DNA from: Amaranthus tricolor
Lineage: Eukaryota > Streptophyta > Magnoliopsida > Caryophyllales > Amaranthaceae
Reading direction: 5' to 3'
DNA length: 64,000 bases
Assembly (NCBI RefSeq): GCF_026212465.1
Contig: NC_080048.1
Span: 37,290,375 to 37,354,374, forward strand
In this document: positions 1-11,774 of the stretch, one piece after another
How positions within the stretch are numbered: the stretch's first letter is position 1
Layout: each line of letters starts with the position of its first letter
The notes under the pieces: model-generated
The model's input: the letters and a program-made list of their open reading frames with translations, nothing else
Told to the model about the DNA's origin: nothing
The model's database searches: none
Translations under genes and position numbers: made by a program

Positions 1-30
1 GAGAATAGAGAGAAAGAGAGAGAGAGAATG
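1..30. repeat. GA-rich microsatellite
   Basis: The first 30 bases are an imperfect (GA)n run, seen directly. It lies downstream of, or within a long intron of, the SYT-like gene on the minus strand. Confidence 0.6.
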
Positions 31-1009
31 CTAAGCAAGCTAAGAGAAGCACAAAATAAGAGTTTTGGCTAAAGTTTACAACTCAAACAAATGCACATTT
101 ATATACGTTAAAATAGGGGTACAACGTGTACGGCTTGAGAAACGCAAGGATGCTCGCTCGAGTGGATGTATGCTCATTCAAGCATCGGGTTCTCAAAGCT
201 TCTCCCTGATTTTTTCAAGATCCTAGCTTGAGCTCTATAGGCGCTCGTAGAGCAGCAGCTTGGCAATTCTTCATGTGATGCTCCATACATTATAACGCCC
301 AATGCTCCAAACAACTCAAAGCATCAACACTCCTTGGGCTCCCTCACCAAAGATCACTCATCTCCACAACACCAATACTCCATGTTTGATACTCCAAATC
401 ATAAAAATCCAAAGCTAAGCAAAAATTAGCCAAGTCATTTGGGTGAAACAAGTCACCAGTTTCAACACTCGGTGCGCATAAGTCCTTGAAGGGTGTACAT
501 TTGGTTCTGCTAGCATCTATGTTACTTGGACTCGGTAGTGTTGTCGGATACAAGTGTCGAATACGTCTAAATATTCAATTTTAAGCCTAATATGAAGTGT
601 CTAAGTGCCATACCAATGTCCGAGCATCAAGGATCTAACACGGGTGTGTGAAGCAAAATAAAGAGTTTGAGTAACATAGGCTAGTATTCTACTACAAAAC
701 TAAAAGAGTTGAAAAGAGTCACCAGTCAAGCACAAAATACTTGCTGGCACAAGTAACCTTAAAACCGTTACAGTGCAGTTCGAATAAGTAGCAACTGCTA
801 ACTGACTTTAAAAATTGGTGGAAAAGGAACAAAAAGCACTTAGTTTGTGTGTAATCCTACTCAATTCAAATGTACTACATCAAATTTGTTGGTATAAATA
901 TGCAAAACTTTCAGATAAATATCATTATATGAATCAAAACTGATTTGATATTATCAAAAATATTTTAGGACACAGACTTTAATCTTAAAAAGGTCTTTAA
1001 TAACTTCAC
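31..1009. other. No visible exon; inside or downstream of the SYT-like gene
   Basis: I see no conserved coding segment here on either strand. In particular there is nothing like the expected last C2B exon of the synaptotagmin, which would contain an 'RDPRW'-type motif on the minus strand. The stretch holds a MITE at 517-679 and otherwise AT-rich DNA. It is most simply the start of a long final intron of the minus-strand gene, or sequence that replaced its 3' end. Confidence 0.5.
517..679. repeat. hAT-like MITE, copy 1
   Basis: A 163-bp element with imperfect terminal inverted repeats: the left end reads CTATGTTACTTGGACTC and the right end is the complement of CTATGTTACTCAAACTC. It is flanked by near-identical 8-bp direct repeats, GCTAGCAT at 509-516 and GCTAGTAT at 680-687. 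A second copy in opposite orientation lies at 3467-3642. Eight-base target duplications with short inverted ends fit a non-autonomous hAT-class element; no coding capacity is seen. Confidence 0.75.
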
Positions 1010-4000
1010 CTTTGTTTTCTTCCTTTCGCCTCGGAATATGATCTGAGCATAAGGGTTGGTATGATCCTCCCCCTCCACATCCTCAGCTGATATAATGGTG
1101 ACTAAAAGTACTCCCCCTTCACTGGTAACTGAAGTATCATCTAAATCTCTTTCTATGCTGCTTTGTTTTCGCATCAGTTCTTCTGATCCCTTAAAGCTGT
1201 CACTCTCCAATTTAAAAGGATCATAAGTGAGCTCCACCACGAGCTGGCCCCGAGGTTTGTCATAAGTTTCATTCTTATCAAAACTCTTAAGCAAGTCAAG
1301 GGTAAATTGCTTCGTTTCATGGGGAGTTAGCTGCTTCAATGGTACTAGTTGCATCCCCAGCTTATCATGTTTTCCAATCTGCAATGTGACAGCATTAGAA
1401 AAAGAGTTATATTTGGCTAAGGTCAAGAAAAGACATTTGCAAAACCATAAACAACGACAAAATCTAAAGGGCAAACCCAAGATATTAGTGTCAGGCGAGC
1501 ATAACACTCATTTCTGTAGCTGTACTTAATCAACTCGACTACCATTTTTTCGTGTTATATGTTACATAATTCAATTTAATTTTTCAATCAAATGACTCGG
1601 GCCATAGCTTAGACAGGCGTAGACCTAGATTTCCCTCTAAATTTACATACATACTTATACAACCCATTAACTCATTTGAATAAGTGTGTCCAAAAAGAGA
1701 ACCGAAACCATTAAGAAGCATATCAAGAATTTTCCAGTAAATCAATGAGCCTAATCAACCATGGACAAAAACAGTAGACAAAGAGAAATAATTTATGATA
1801 TGGAAATCAAGATTAAAGGACAATAATAAATACTATATCACGAAAATCAAGATTAAAGGACAATAATAAATATTGGCATTCATAACATTTCTTTACAATA
1901 GAAGCCAAAAATAAGAAATAATGTATGATATGGTGATGTTTCATAGCTAAAAACAAAAACAGTAGACAAAGAGGAGCACATGAAAAAAACCTTGTCCCAG
2001 TCATACACTTTCAGCTCAAGAACTTGGGTTTCAGGATCCTTAACAATTAGCTTAAAATCTTCATTCCACTCTGGATTCAAGTTCCTCATCTTAATCGATG
2101 TTTTTCTCGATGGCCTTTTTTCTCCACTTAGATTTAATTTAACATAAGGATCGGAAGTTCCTAAAATGTCCATCTTCAAAAGCTTGATTGCCCGAACAAT
2201 TTTCACGTTTAATATACCAACAGGCTTCTGTACAGCAACTCTGAAAATAAATATATAACAAAAATTAAAAATAGAGGGAATATGGAACACAAGATGAAAC
2301 CATCTCACGGGGGCAAGGGTGTGAAAGGCAATGATATGATTTATAGTTCTTGGGTTTCGGATTATAGTTAAAAAGGGCCATTAAAAAAGGGTGCACTTTT
2401 TATTTATGTGAAGTTATAGATGATGTTTTCTACCAAGGGTCAATCAGAAACACCCTTTTATTATCGCTAACGAGAAGGTTGTGTACATTTGACCCCTACA
2501 AAACCTGCTTAAAATGGGAGCCACATAATGGCATTGGAGTAATGTAATGTTGTTGTATCTCTATTCTTTATAAAGCACATTAAAATACAATATACATCCG
2601 TACTACACAATTTCTTGCCTGCAACTGAATTAGATGAAACTACTACAAAAAAATGCAAAATTACACAAAAATTTCAAAAACTAAGATAATTAAAAGGAAA
2701 TTAAAATGGAGAACTACTGGCATTATATTATGGAACGAAAGCTTACGATGAAGTATCAAGAATGGGAATTTCAAGTGATTGGGGCCAATGGTATAGACTT
2801 GCAACCTGTTTCTTGATAGTTTTCTGCAGGCAACTAGAATAGTAAGTTTGCTAAACAAATTTATCAGCAATTTGAAAATATGAACAAAAAAATATATCTC
2901 CTACCCATTAAATGGATCCTATGATTGCACCTGAACAAAGCGATAAACACCAGGTATGGACATGATATCTCCTCCCAAAACTTTTAGCCCGAAATCCACA
3001 CGTGGCTGCCAAAAGTAATAAAGATCACATCAGAGAGTTGCTAACAAATTTTAAGCACTTGCCATTCAGAAAGAACCTACCTTTCCCACTAAGGAAACCA
3101 CTATGTTAGCAAAGCATGGGAATGTTGGAACAAGGGGTTTCAAGTATATCCTTGGATTAATGAATATTTGTACATCCACAAGCTGAAAAAACGAAAATTA
3201 GTTTACGGAACAGTTCTAATATAAATAAGAAAAGAGATGTGATACGAGCTTCTCCATCAATTCTTACCTGAAACCAGATTTTCACTGACAGTAGCTTTAC
3301 AGACAACACTACATTGGGATTTCCTGCCCATCTGATAGCTGGTTCCATGACTAATTGTTTTTCGTTCGTCTCATATATCTTCATACCTGCAAAGGTTTTA
3401 CAGTGAAATTAGAGGTTCAGTTGAAGCTGCTTTGGAAGAAAATTGAGCTGAACTTCAACTTTACGGTTATGTTACTCAAACTCTTCATTTTGCTTCACGT
3501 ACCCGTGTCCAATCCTTGATGCTCGGACATTGGTATGGCAGTTAGACACTTCATTTTAGGTGTAAAAGTGAATATTTAGACGTATCCGACACTTGGACAA
3601 GTACCAATATCCGACATCAGCACCCGAGTCCAAGTAACATAGCTTTAAAGTAACAACCACATTCCATTTCCCCCAAAGTCAATAAGTTGTTTGGTTTGGG
3701 GGTGTTGGATGTATATAGCCTTATTGTTAATGTAACAAAGAGGTTGGTTTCGATTGACCCTACATCTTTGTTGGAATCACCATCAACAATTTTACAAGAA
3801 GGGTGCATGATTAATAACCCAATTAGATAAACTATACAGCAACAATGAGAAATACCACTTTAGAATAGGACTCATGCTAGTTCGGTTTTGTTGTAGCCGA
3901 ATGAATTACTACCTATAAAACATGTACGAGATACATCATAAATGTACTAACTAAGAAACAAAATTGGTCATGTACACTCACCATAGAAAATAGGTGGAAG

Positions 4001-5479
4001 GGTTCCAAGACTTAAATTCTCAAATTCAATCTCTTTTATCTGATATTTCCCTATGTAATCTGCAAATATAGTTTTTGCCATGCTTCGGATTGTATTGCAA
4101 ATTGCCTGTTCCAATTTACAAACTCGACATCAGAGATTACACACTAAAAGTAGTTTCACTAAGAGAAACTCACCGTATTAAGATACGGCCACATTTCCAA
4201 CACAAACTTGTTCATCCAGTCTACCTGTTAACATAGTTTAAGACTAATCAGAAAAAAATGAATCTTATAGGTAAGTGTCAAAGAATCCGAAAACAAAACA
4301 GTGCTACTTACTCGCTCATAATCAGGACTTTTTACCCAATTTGGAATATCCGGCAAAATTTCTAACAGAGAATTTGTATCAAATTCCTGAAGTGGAGTAA
4401 TAACTGGTTCCTGTGTCCATACATAAATTAACTAGTTCATGAGTCTAATATCCACATCAAAAGAATTTAGGAAGGTGAAGACCTCAAAATTAAATTAGCT
4501 AGTTCATTCAGTTTTTATATACAATGACACATTGAAGAACATTAGAAAAATGACTAATATGATTATGACAACTTCAAATGGTGAAGCTAAATATTTTATA
4601 TAATTAGCTTTACAATATTGAAGATCTCCACTAACATTGATGGACCACATTGATATTTTACATTTTTTCCTAATAAACATGTGAAAGGGGGGAGGAATAT
4701 GTTCGAGAATAGTATATTATGGAGTATAAATTGTTTGACAAAATCAGGATCTCTACTGTCCCAGGTATGGTCATATACAAATCCCAGATATTGCTCCGCG
4801 TTCTACATGACCCATGACCCACTCCGCACCCACAAACATATTTTGTCCACCTACTTCCGACCCGCCTATTTTCCTAGGTTTTGTCCGAGATATGATCAAA
4901 GAACACAAATCCTTAGCATTGAGGACGAATCTCACCAACACAACATCACATCAGTGACAACTATCAAACGATCAAAAACGTCAACATATTCTATACAACA
5001 ATTTGTACCAATAGGTACAAAGATCAATTTGTTTCTTCATTTCTTGATCCACTTATTAGGACTCAAAATTTGTGCATACACGCACTAAATTCTAATTGAA
5101 TTTCAAAGATTTTACTATCGAATTCAATGGTTTCTGAATGCGGGACTAACTTTTAGTTTATTAATCAAATTGATGAATCAAAATATGTTAGAAATTAAAA
5201 ATATAACATATCTTACGGCTTCAAATATCAGGTCTCAATTAAAAGTTTATGCTCATGGTTTAAATAGTAATTTAGGATACTTTGTACATCATCAAAACCA
5301 TGAATATGTACCAAGTTACCAAGTAATAATTCATTGAATTAAATAATCAAACAGTTGGAATGCATTACCTTAACATCATAAGGCTTAGAATAGACAAATA
5401 AGAAAAACCCCACAACAAGTCCAATTGGTAGAGCAATGAAAAAACCCAGAATTCCTACCAATGTACTCACAAAACCCAT
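1010..5479 (-). CDS. SYT3: Plant synaptotagmin, SYT3-like (3' end not in view)
   Basis: Ten exons join in phase on the minus strand: 5369-5479, 4312-4410, 4174-4224, 3982-4105, 3268-3386, 3081-3182, 2931-3005, 2747-2823, 1991-2240 and 1010-1378, giving 459 residues. The start at 5479 gives MGFVSTLVGILG followed by one hydrophobic segment (about 5-30), the N-terminal membrane anchor of plant synaptotagmins. An SMP-type lipid-binding domain follows (about 60-245; 'NPDY/SPDYER', 'MSIPGVYRFVQ'). Then comes a C2A domain (about 253-400; LGTSDPYVK, LNPEWNEDF, VYDWDKV with calcium-binding type aspartates). The C2B domain starts near residue 424 and is cut after GERKKTK at an AAG/GTGAAG donor. Plant SYTs are about 540 aa, so about 80 residues are missing. 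The family tethers ER to plasma membrane. Wording such as KFYETNEK/GTSDPYVKL is closer to SYT3 than to SYT1/2, by memory of the family. Confidence 0.9.
2370..2560 (+). repeat. SINE-like dispersed repeat copy (SYT intron)
   Basis: Lies in the intron between the exons at 1991-2240 and 2747-2823. It reads GTGCACTTTTTATTTATGTG, then AAGGGTCAATCAGAAAC, a GTACATTTGACCC block, TGGGAGCCACATAATGGCAT and a GTAATG end. The same ordered blocks recur at 49620-49815 and, reversed, at 28658-28800 and 56300-56448. It has no coding capacity. Short interspersed element is my best reading. Confidence 0.65.
3467..3642. repeat. hAT-like MITE, copy 2 (inverted)
   Basis: A 176-bp copy of the 517-679 element in opposite orientation, inside the SYT intron between exons 3268-3386 and 3982-4105. 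Ends are TTATGTTACTCAAACTC and the complement of CTATGTTACTTGGACTC. Flanking octamers CTTTACGG and CTTTAAAG match at 6 of 8 positions, consistent with an old 8-bp target duplication. Confidence 0.7.
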
Positions 5480-5844
5480 CTCTATTTCTTCAAAATTTTG
5501 AATATTTCTTATTGATCAACAAGAAAAAGATCATTCAGTATGATAGAAAAAGATTTTTTTTGAAATGGGTTTGGTGGAAATAGTTGGAATTTGTTGGAGA
5601 AATTTGAAAGAGTTACGACAGCTTGGAATTTAGTTATCAAGAATGGCCGCGAGTTGGCTTGTTATTGGTTGATGGTTTCCCTCTCTTGGTCATCTGTTTG
5701 AAATACCCCACCTTATGATATTGAAATTCTGATTGGCAATGAATATGCCAGAATTTCAAAGATACTATCAAGCATCTAGTGATCATGATTTCATCCACCA
5801 AATTTAATCAAATTTTATCAAATTTAATTTAATTTAATTTAAAG

Positions 5845-6082
5845 CTCTAAGTTTTTTCGATTCAATGGCACCCTCGTGTTATTGAGCGTCTTACAATCGT
5901 ATTCTTTTCTAATTTTTTCAGTCCAAGACTGTTAACTTTTTTTTTATTTTTTTAATGTTTTAAATTGAAAAATAAAAGAAAATAAAAGTTAACAGTTTTT
6001 GACGGAAAAAATTAGAAAAACTTACCATTGTAAAACGCTCAATAATACGAGGGTATCATTGATAATCGAAAAAACTTATGAG
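5845..6082. repeat. Foldback element with about 96-bp arms
   Basis: The left arm (about 5845-5943) runs from CTCTAAGTTTTTTCGATT through CACCCTCGTGTTATTGAGCG to GTTAACTTTT. The right arm (about 5984-6082) is its imperfect reverse complement, with CGCTCAATAATACGAGGGT as the matching core. The arms are separated by a short T/A-rich loop. It starts about 365 bp upstream of the SYT start codon. It looks like a MITE-type foldback without coding capacity. Confidence 0.75.
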
Positions 6083-6186
6083 TGCCATTAATAAAGTGTA
6101 AAAACTTAAGGGTACCATTGATAATCGAAAAAACTTATGAGTGCCATTAATAAAGTGTAAAAACTTAAGGGTACCATTGATAATTT
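6057..6186. repeat. 59-bp tandem repeat, about 2.2 copies
   Basis: The unit beginning CATTGATAATCG and running through ACTTATGAGTGCCATTAATA to AACTTAAGGGTAC starts at 6057 and repeats at 6116, with a third partial copy at 6175. It extends from the right arm of the foldback at 5845-6082, so it probably arose from local slippage at that element's edge. Confidence 0.8.
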
Positions 6187-6948
6187 CCCAAAATAAAAAT
6201 ATTACAAAAAAATGTGTTTACATTTTATGACGAGTATCTATGGCTTATTCACTTGTGCATTTGCTCGAAACGTATATTAATGCACTAATTTAATTCTTAA
6301 TACTTATTACTTATTTTGTTTCACCAATTTTATCTCAAATACTAATTGATCTTTGGATAAAATAAAAAATTAAGTCTAATGAGTGGTTGGTAATTAAAGA
6401 ATGATGGTGGTTCACTCGTGGTTAAAACTAAAAATATAACAAATTCAACAAAAACTCAGTCAAAATGAAAATGAGGCTAATTGATCTTTGGGACAGAAGT
6501 ATATTTTTTGCATATATGAATAAGATGAAAATATAAGTTAAATATGTAATTCAAAAGACAAGAATTGGGTAATTACCAAAATTAGAAATTGAGCAAATTA
6601 GAAAAAATTTTCATGGAACAGAAGAGCTTCTCTGATTGTGCATAACTAAATTTTTTTTTAAAATGCAATATTAATAAAATTATGTTGAAATAAATAAAAA
6701 AAACTCACTTAATTAATAGATCAAATATAAAATTCAAACAAAGATCGATTGGTGAATAATACATTCAATACAACACGAGTTATATGGCTCATAATCTCCT
6801 AAAATTTTAACTTTTTATTCAAAAGAGCATAACCATATGAAAAATTATCAATCGACTCAAAAAAACAAAGTTTAATTATAAAAAACAAGACTAAATCAAC
6901 TATAATTATTTATTTTTATACTAAAAAGTTATTAATTATAAAAACTAA

Positions 6949-9900
6949 TTAAATGTTGAAATAAAGAGAAGTATAAAGAAGGTGATTCCAAGTATCAGGA
7001 AGGCCAGGAAGACACCAATGACTACAATCGGGAAGCCTTTGCCTACCAATGCCATAAATCCCAGGGTGAGCATCCCTTCTTAATTGGGATAGAGGTGTTA
7101 TTCTTAACAAATGAACTGGCCTTTTCATTCTTTGCAGTACTTTCTCTACTATCCTTTCTGCTGGGTGTTGTTGTATTACTTCATAATATGTCTCTCTTAC
7201 TAGAGGTTGTGTGGCTCCTATACATGTTCTTGCATTTGGAGCTGTCCAGTTTAGTGCACTGCAATACATTCACAACAAATCTTGATCAATATGTTAAGGG
7301 TAGGTCATATGCAATGGCGGATTTAGAGTGATGTCGTTAACATCACTTAAATTCAAAACAAAATCAAATATTACTTGTAAATATACCTTAGATGAGTTGG
7401 TTAGTATATTGTCTTCCACACATGTGACCAAGGATCAAATCCAATAGGTGCATTTTACTTAAATTGACATCACTCTAAATCCACCACTAGTCATGTGCAT
7501 TATTTCAGTGAAGTCAAAGATTCATAGTTCTTTAATTTTGGATTATAACGAACTATATTAAAATTGTTAAATTAAGTATATAACATATCCTAAAGCCTTA
7601 ATTGTCAACTTAAACTTTTGTTTAAATTGATGCCTTGACAGAATGTTCACGGGTTTAAATCTCATGTACCCCTCATTTCGAGCTGAAGGGAACACATGTG
7701 AGTGTTATAGTATATAACATATCCTGGAGTCTCAACCATTAGCTTAAGTTGTTGGTTGATGAATTGGTTCCTTGATATGGTATCAGAAGCCAGTGTGACA
7801 AGAGGTCACAGGTTCGAATCTCAACCACTCCTCATTTAAAGTGGAATATTCAACGTCAGGTATGGCCCAAAGGGCTCTTGTGTGAGGGGACGAGTTAGAG
7901 TATATAACATATCATGAGGCCACAACCATTAGCTTAAGTTGTTCGTTGAGTTGGTTTCTTAACAGTGAGGGGGAGTGTAAGAGTATTGAACATATCTTAA
8001 GGCCTCATCAGTTTAAGCTTTTGGTCAACGTTCGATATATGTTATATACTCTAATATAAATGACTTGTTAAATTATACATAGTTATGCACTTTTTATTTA
8101 TGTGAAATTGCAGATAATACGTGACGGGTCAATAACAAAAATTGTATTAAATGAGGAAGGATTAGATCAAGCTAACGAACTTACTTCATATGATCCGGGG
8201 ATACTCCTTGAAAAAACACTTTGGTTTTAGTAGATTTCAAATTCAAGTCTACCCATCTAACCCAAGTCTTCAATCCCTTCTCATATGCAACAAGTCTATC
8301 CATGTCTTTGTACTTCTTATCTCCATCTAATATAAGATCCCACCTAATACACAAACAATTAACCAACAAATTTGACAAAAATGTGTTACTAGCATAATTA
8401 AAGGCATGGATCATCAACCATCAGCATAAGTTATTGGTTCAGTTGATTCTGCGACATTAGCTAGCAGTACTTACGGTTGTTTTCTTCCGGTATGAAGCCA
8501 CCAATGCCAAGAGTTGAAGATTAAAATGTCAAAACCCTTCCAAGAATTCCCTTGGCTTACTGAATTGAGAACCAATACCCTTCTAACATCTTCTTTTACA
8601 ACCTTTATAAGAAAACCATCTCTTAATAGCATCAAAGAAGTATTGTATGCCTGCATACATGCATATAATCAATTAAGTGTTATTAATAACGTTGTTTGTT
8701 CTATTTAATTTGCTACATTTATTTCTGTAATGTGAAAGATAACGAATAGGAGGGGGAGTACTAATCAAAACAATATTTAATGTTGCAGGGATAAATATGA
8801 AGTGTTGGATATGAAGACTCTCAAAATGATGAAAAATCAGGCTTAAATTGTGAGTGGATCCAACTGGCTCCTTTGTCCGTAAGTAAAGGCACTAACATTT
8901 TTGAAAATATATAAGTTTGCAAGGAAACGTTGAGGATCGAACTCGGGACCAAAGGTTGCACATAAGCTAATAACTAGCTTAAATGCCAATAAAAATAACT
9001 AACATCTCAGATAGTCGATAAAGCCAATTAAAAAAGTCAACAACCAACAGTCAAGAACTATTTGTCAAGCCCACCCACCCACCCACCCACACATCATCAT
9101 CATAATTGTACTCAGTGTATTCCGCTCATTGGTTATGATTACGGTCTGGGGAGAAAAAAAGACGACAACTCATACCAAAGAGTCTCTCAACTCAGAAAAA
9201 ATCCTTATTAAAATCCTCAGAAAAAGAAGTGCATGCAACGAAAATGACTCACACCATAGTGTTTCATTATAAATTCTTTCATTATTTGTGCATGAACAAA
9301 ATAAGGGTGAGTGGATATCATAGAATTGCAAGTTGCAACAAACAAGTAAGCAAAACTAACAGGGAAAGTGAACTCAGAGAGGGCCTCAGTCCTGGTTAAC
9401 TTGTAATGAGATTGTGGCACAGCTGTGTGGAGCATGCAAGCCAGAGATTGCCATTGATTAAGGCTTATGGAATCTCCTACAAATAGTAATCTTTTCCCTC
9501 TTAATCTTCTCAAAAAATGAGCACCATCAAACCTACACAATTTTTATGTAACAAAACCTCAATATTAGTTTGATAAATTTGTCATTGGACGTGTACACGC
9601 ATAAAAGAAGAGTTGACTGCACACAAGCCTAATGATGCTCCATCCTAAAACAAACTAGTTCGTTTTATATGAGACCGTCTCACTGTGAAACGACCTCAAA
9701 ACAAAAAACTCATAAGCTAAGTTTCTATATTGGGCTATTTAGCCCAAATATGGGGGACACGGTGAGACCGTCTCATACAAGAATTTATGAAAATTTTCGA
9801 TGTGAAATCACATGTGGGTTATTTTTTCAAAGTAGTTCATATTTTAATGTTTTCTAATCATAATTTAAGATCAAGGATAGCGTAAATACTGACATGTCTA

Positions 9901-11062
9901 TTGTATAGTTGTACTACGTCTCAAAGATATGTCCTACCTTTTAATTAAAGTGTATTATTTTATTAAAAAGGAATATTTCCTTTGTCTTTAAAAAATTGTC
10001 ATAATTATATATTGCACAAAGATTAAGAAGCGATATGTATTTAAATCGTATAGATGATATTAAAAAAGAATTAAAATGAGTGGGTGAGAATAAACGAAAG
10101 GAGACGAGAACATTTGCATAAAAGGAAATTATAGCACAGTAAAAGGAACGGACTAAAACAATTATAGTATTCTCTAAGAAATGGAAAGAGTATATCTTGA
10201 GAATTATAGATTGGTTTAAAGTTTTTTCTTTTAATTACACAATATAATAACAAGAGTTTAATTCTCAATCATAAAAAAATATAATTTCTACTTCCCTCGT
10301 ACGTTGGAAATTCTTAAATCTTACCGGAAATCAAAAGGCATAATCTTTGGGACGGAAGCGGAAGTTTAATTTTTAAAATTATTACTTCAAGCAGTTATTA
10401 TATTCATGTTACATAATATTATATTTTAACTATTATTATTATTATTATTATTAAATTAAATCTCTAATTTTAAGAAGGAAGTTAACATATAAAATAACAT
10501 TTCATTGAGAATTGAATTCGAAACCTTTTTTAAAAAGTGTAATTGTTCTTCAACTAAGATAAAATCTAATTCTTGGGTTTTAGAATTTATACATACACAA
10601 TTTTACTCATATTAATAAATACTTAAAAGATTATTTTCAATTGACCCTTAATAGCAAACATAATCTGGGACTTATAAAAATACATGATTATTACCTTGGT
10701 AAGTGACATTCAAAAGGGTCCCATCTAAACTTAAGATAGTTAGAATCCGGTCTTCCATTCATCTTACAACCAAATTGTTTCTCTAAGAAAGGACACTCAA
10801 TTGCTTCATACAAAGGATATGAACTATCATACACCCAACTTCCATTATAAATATCACATGATTTGCTCATAATCATGTGATCTTCCTTTGTAGTAATATT
10901 TTTGATCCTTTGTCCTTCTCCCTTGTCGACGACGTCGATTCTCTTTTGGTAATGATCCTCATTTGTTGATGCAAAAATAGGTGTAGCCCTATTTACTACC
11001 ATAACCATTTGTAGAAGCAAAGAGATGATGTAGATGTTCATTGATAGCAGAGTGTTTCCCAT
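6949..11062 (-). CDS. TBL: Trichome birefringence-like (TBL/PC-esterase) polysaccharide O-acetyltransferase
   Basis: Five exons join in phase: 10695-11062, 9361-9532, 8475-8650, 8185-8343 and 6949-7258, giving 394 aa, usual for the family. The start at 11062 gives a hydrophobic signal peptide or anchor (about residues 6-26), then the cysteine-rich PMR5N domain ([35 protein letters not shown]). The catalytic GDS serine is in [13 protein letters not shown] (residues 142-144), and the DxxH pair is in DCSHWCLPG (D369, H372). TBL proteins acetylate cell-wall polymers such as xylan, mannan or pectin in the Golgi; which polymer cannot be told from sequence. The wording resembles the TBL38-45 / PMR5 side of the family. 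The last intron is swollen by repeats (7574-8050). Confidence 0.92.
7574..8050. repeat. Diverged tandem units with tRNA-like B box in TBL intron 4
   Basis: Four related units start near 7576, 7712, 7895 and 7980. Each begins (A)GTATATAACATATC or a close variant and continues with an ATTAGCTTAAGTTGTTGGTT-like block. Between units 2 and 3 lies GGTATCAGAAGCCAGTGTGA followed by GGTTCGAATCTC, which resembles a pol III B box. This may be a degenerate SINE cluster or decayed LTR fragments. Confidence 0.55.
9092..9188 (+). repeat. Dispersed repeat with (CAT)n head
   Basis: The segment ATCATCATCAT, then CAGTGTATTCCGCTCATTGG, GGTCTGGGGAG and GACAACTCATAC recurs in similar order at 52865-52966. Reversed fragments lie at 45651-45695 and 57421-57463. 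It lies in TBL intron 2, just downstream of exon 9361-9532. No coding capacity; a non-LTR or SINE-type tail is possible. Confidence 0.5.
9663..9783. repeat. Short MITE with GAGACCGTCTC-type ends
   Basis: About 121 bp in TBL intron 1. The left end ATATGAGACCGTCTCAC matches the reverse complement of the right end GTGAGACCGTCTCATACAAG, and the interior holds a GGGCTATTTAGCCC palindrome. Related termini occur at 52389-52515 and, degraded, near 11450-11500 and 33686-33811. Confidence 0.65.
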
Positions 11063-11774
11063 GTTGAGAATTTTTTTGAGTTGGTTATGACTTGAAAATG
11101 GTGTGAACTTGGTGTTTATATTAGAAACCGCACAATACTAGAGGTGGTTAAGCTTTTAAAAATAGAATTAGAAAAAAACAAATTTTTAAGTGGGACGGTT
11201 TTATATATAGATTATGTTTATTGGGCTAATTTATGTATATTAATTTAGTGTGTTAAAGTGAATAGTTACAATTTTAGAGTGATTAATTAGAGAAATGAGT
11301 TAATTATATGAATGTGCTTGTCTCATGATGAAATGTTCTCATACTAGACGAACTGATTAGAAAAAGGATTAGTGGGTATATAAGGAAATTTCAGCTCGTC
11401 TTTAACATTATAAGTGATCACTTTAAAACAAAAAGTGTGTATTGAGTCAGCCTAATAAAAATGGTCTCACTGTGAAATCGTCTTATTTAAGAATTAGTGA
11501 GAAAATTTTGACAAATTAATTATGAGGTTAAATGACTTTGGAATAATTCGGAGTTAGTTGTTTGAATAGATGTTAAGTTGTATATAGTTATGTTATGATT
11601 GTGAATGTATATGTATTTAACGTTCGTGTTAATCAATTTTTTATAACTCGAGTATTATGGGCTCAGCTTGCACACATGACACACCAATAACTCCAGGGAT
11701 CCTGATATTTATGACAAGGAAATCTACAATGGCCTTAAGGATACTAAAACATGTGACTTCTAGAATACTCAAAT

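Larger units (their letters stand above)
5480..6948. other. Spacer between SYT-like and TBL genes
   Basis: About 1.5 kb separating the SYT start from the TBL stop, both on the minus strand, so it should hold the SYT promoter and 5' UTR and the TBL 3' UTR. It contains a large foldback (5845-6082) and a 59-bp tandem repeat (6057-6186). The remainder (6190-6948) is AT-rich with no ORF or motif I can support. Confidence 0.6.

Noticed and set aside
344..553. 69-aa minus-strand ORF as a candidate last SYT exon
   Set aside because: The translation has no C2B features (no RDPRW, no beta-strand pattern) and overlaps the MITE end at 517.
4681..5088. 135-aa plus-strand ORF
   Set aside because: Lies inside the first SYT intron on the opposite strand. 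No recognisable domain, odd composition, likely chance.
7095..7331. 78-aa plus-strand ORF
   Set aside because: Antisense shadow of the last TBL exon.
8930..8990. tRNA-like stretch GAGGATCGAACTCGGGACC
   Set aside because: Resembles a reversed B box, but no cloverleaf can be formed and no A box is correctly spaced, so it is a SINE remnant at most.
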